From Euwallacea fornicatus (Eukaryota > Arthropoda > Insecta > Coleoptera > Curculionidae), in the NCBI RefSeq assembly GCF_040115645.1, contig NW_027096033.1, positions 124,001-188,000 of the forward strand: DNA of 64,000 nucleotides. The letters run 5' to 3'. Numbering within the stretch: position 1 is the first letter of the stretch; each line of letters starts with the position of its first letter. Under the pieces are notes generated by a model. That model was not told the DNA's origin. It searched no databases and saw only the letters and a list, made by a program, of their open reading frames with translations. Shown here piece after piece: positions 61,701 to 64,000 of the stretch. The position numbers and the translations under genes are program-made.

Positions 61701-64000
61701 AAAGTGTCAAATTAATCAGCTCGACGAGATTTTTAAAATGACACAACACACCATGATTACATCTTGTTGAACTTCCAAGAAAAATAGTACTTTAGGTGCT
61801 CAAACACACAACTTTTGTGACTTTTCAAACTTTGAAGCTCGATAGCTTCGGCAAATGAAGACCAAATTTGTTAAACAAAGTGTCAAATTAATCATCTCGA
61901 CGAGATCTTTAAAATGACACAACACACCATGATTACAAATTTGTTGAACTTCCAAGAAAAATAATACTTTATGAGCTCAAACACACAACTTTTGTGACTT
62001 TTCAAACTTTGAAGCTCGATAGCTTCGGCAAATGAAGACCAAATTTGTTAAACAAAGTGTCAAATTAATCAGCTCGACGAGATTTTGAATATGTCACAAC
62101 ACATCATGATTGCATCTTGTTGAATTTCCAAGAAAAATAGTACTTTATGTGCTCAAACACACAACTTTTGTGACTTTTCCAATTTTGAAGCTCGATAACT
62201 TTGGCAAATGTGGACCAAATTTGTTAACCAAAGTGTCAAATTAATCAGCTCGACGAGATCTTTAAAATGACACAACAATTCATGATTGCATGTTGTTGAA
62301 TTTCCAAGAAAAATAGTACTTTATGTGTTCAAACACACAACTTTTGTGACTTTTCCAATTTTGAAGCTCGATAACTTTGGCAAATGTGGACCAAATTTGT
62401 TAACCAAAGTGTCAAATTAATCAGCTCGACGAGATCTTTAAAATGACACAACAATTCATGATTGCATCTTGTTGAATTTCCAAGAAAAATAGTACTTTAT
62501 GTGCTCAAACACACAACTTTTGTGACTTTTCCAATTTTGAAGCTCGATAACTTTGGCAAATGTGGACCAAATTTGTTAACCAAAGTGTCAAATTAATCAG
62601 CTCGACGAGATCTTTAAAATGACACAACAATTCATGATTGCATCTTGTTGAATTTCCAAGAAAAATAGTACTTTATGTGCTCAAACACACAACTTTTGTG
62701 ACTTTTCCAATTTTGAAGCTCGATAACTTTGGCAAATATGGACCAAATTTGTTAAACAAAGTGTCAAATTAATCAGCTCGACGAGATCTTTAAAATGACG
62801 CAACACATCATCATTGCACCTTGTTGAACTTCCAAGAAAAATAGTACATTATGCGCTCAAACACACAAATTTTGTGACTTTTCAAACTTTGAAGCTCGAT
62901 AGCTTCGGCAAATGAAGACCAAATTTGTTAAACAAAGTGTCAAATTAATCAGCTCGACGAGATTTTGAAGATATCACAACACATCGTGATTGCATCTTGT
63001 TGAACTTCCAAGAAAAATAATACTTTATGTGCTCAAACACACATATTTTGTGACTTTTCAAACTTTGAAGCTCGATAACTTTGGCAAATGTGGACCAAAT
63101 TTGTTAACCAAAGTGTCAAATTAATCAGCTCGACGAGATCTTTAAAATGACGCAACACATCATCATTGCATCTTGTTGAATTTCCAAGAAAAATAGTACT
63201 TTATGTGCTCAAACACACAACTTTTGTGACTTTTCCAATTTTGAAGCTCGATAACTTTGGCAAATGTGGACCAAATTTGTTAACCAAAGTGTCAAATTAA
63301 TCAGCTCGACGAGATCTTTAAAATGACACAACAATTCATGATTGCATCTTGTTGAATTTCCAAGAAAAATAGTACTTTATGTGCTCAAACACACAACTTT
63401 TGTGACTTTTCCAATTTTGAAGCTCGGTAACTTTGGCAAATGTGGACCAAATTTGTTTAACAAAGTGTCAAATTAATCAGCTTGACGAGATCTTTAAAAT
63501 GACGCAACACATCATCATTGCACCTTGTTGAACTTCCAAGAAAAATAGTACATTATGTGCTCAAACACACAAATTTTGTGACTTTCCAAACTTTGAAGCT
63601 CGATAGCTTCGGCAAATGAAGACCAAATTTGTTAACCAAAGTGTCAAAATAATCATCTCGACGAGATCTTTAAAATGACCCAACACACCATGATTACATC
63701 TTGTTGAACTTCCAAGAAAAATAGTACTTTATGTGCTCAAACACACAACTTTTGTGACTTTTCAAACTTTGAAGCTCGATAGCTTCGGCAAATGAAGACC
63801 AAATTTGTTAAACAAAGTGTCAAATTAATCAGCTCGACGAGATTTTGAATATGTCACAACACATCATGATTGCATCTTGTTGAATTTCCAAGAAAAATAG
63901 TACTTTATGTGCTGAAACACACAACTTTTGTGACTTTTCCAATTTTGAAGCTCGATAACTTTGGCAAATGTGGACCAAATTTGTTAAACAAAGTGTCAAA
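58741..64000. repeat. Domain of GATATC-bearing D variants with 4- and 6-unit repeats
   Basis: D variants with gaagatatcac and catcgtgattgc lie at 59,451, 60,155, 61,211 and 62,972 (spacings 704, 1,056 and 1,761 bp: 4, 6 and 10 units). A C variant with gattacaaatttg, ataatac and atgagctc lies at 58,761 and 61,930 (3,169 bp, 18 units). agacaaatag at 60,546 and 61,602 gives a second measure of the 6-unit step. The last 360 bp return to the gtgtcaaaataatc/gacccaac unit (63,641) and a D unit with gctgaaac, and the window stops inside the array. Confidence 0.8.

Larger units (their letters stand above)
1..64000 (+). repeat. Continuous 176-bp satellite DNA array (about 364 units), whole window
   Basis: A unit starting at gtgtcaaattaatca recurs at 2, 178, 354, 530 and 706, exactly 176 bp apart, and continues to the last base. 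All units lie in the same direction and I saw no reverse-complement block, unique spacer or inserted element. Composition is about 33% G+C from a hand count of one unit. Length variants come from 2-3 bp indels, such as gacaacaattc or gacacaattc in place of gacacaacaattc. Both window ends cut through the array. No open frame is credible: 176 is not a multiple of three, so the reading frame shifts each unit, and stops recur. Arrays with a nucleosome-sized unit and higher-order repeats are typical of centromeric or pericentromeric heterochromatin, often in plants. The tandem structure is seen directly; the chromosomal role is inferred, and I do not recognise the satellite by name. Confidence 0.98.

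Noticed and set aside
1..64000. CRISPR array
   Set aside because: Repeats are 176 bp and directly abutting with no unique spacers; there are no cas-like genes and the composition is eukaryotic-satellite-like.
1..64000. CENP-B box or a similar 17-bp mammalian centromere motif
   Set aside because: I found no segment resembling TTCGTTGGAAACGGGA in any family. The aaattcgttaaac of C units shares only TTCGTT.
1..64000. Named plant satellites (Arabidopsis 178-bp, Brassica CentBr, maize CentC, rice CentO)
   Set aside because: Unit length is in the same range as some of these, but I do not recognise their sequences here. No organism name can be supported without a database search.
1..64000. rDNA intergenic-spacer subrepeats or a retroelement LTR array
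   Set aside because: No rRNA gene, primer-binding site, polypurine tract or coding remnant occurs in 64 kb, and the repeat never gives way to other sequence.
1..64000. Promoter, terminator, tRNA or other RNA gene
   Set aside because: The only candidates (AT-rich stretches, short dyads) are part of every unit. No TATAAA, AATAAA, tRNA cloverleaf or box A/B pair was seen.

Overview
The whole 64-kb window is the inside of one tandem satellite-DNA array. A unit of about 176 bp (173-176 bp, roughly 33% G+C in a representative unit I counted by hand) repeats head to tail on the + strand from the first base to the last, giving about 364 units. I find no protein-coding gene, RNA gene, transposable element, inversion or unique spacer. 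Both window edges cut through the array, so its true length is unknown. Long satellite blocks with a nucleosome-sized unit and layered higher-order repeats are typical of eukaryotic centromeric or other constitutive heterochromatin, and units of 170-180 bp are common in flowering plants. I therefore infer a eukaryote, probably a plant, but I do not recognise the satellite and nothing in the window proves species or centromere function.

The units fall into four main sequence families, named here A, B, C and D. They differ mostly in the left part (about unit positions 12-80) and in the right part (about 90-165). A has gacacaacaattcatg and a right half with gataactttggcaaatg. B has gacgcaacacatcatc, tagtacattatg and cacaaattttgtg, with a right half containing gatagcttcgg. 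C has atcatctcgacgag, cacaccatgattac and often ctttaggtgctc, also with gatagcttcgg. D has gattttgaatatgtcac and an A-like right half. Many units are chimeras (B-left/A-right, C-left/A-right, D-left/C-left), so exchange occurs inside units as well as between them.

No single higher-order period runs through the window. It is a patchwork of local amplifications, each a whole number of units. 1-9.93 kb: a C-D-B trimer texture and two copies of a roughly 4-kb block, offset 5,275 bp and rising to 5,979 bp through extra units. 10.59-19.36 kb: two copies of a 26-unit, 4,570-bp block, each holding an older 12-unit duplication. 19.4-28.1 kb: an A-rich domain with private variants and 1,753, 2,806 and 2,980-bp duplications. 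29.3-34.3 kb: a 14-unit, 2,462-bp tandem pair. 36.4-41 kb: 9- and 8-unit repeats. 41.8-48.5 kb: a 16-unit register of about 2,815 bp, present three times and nearly identical over 2.7 kb to sequence 39 kb away near the start. 48.5-56.3 kb: 8-, 13- and 25-unit repeats. 56.3-64 kb: a domain marked by a GATATC-containing D variant and a 6-unit repeat.

There is no gene system to assemble. The biological content is structural: dyad-symmetric elements in every unit (stronger in B and C than in A and D), a nearly invariant central segment, and a readable history of unequal exchange, amplification and short-tract conversion. All positions and offsets were read by eye from marker variants. Exact percent identities were not computed.
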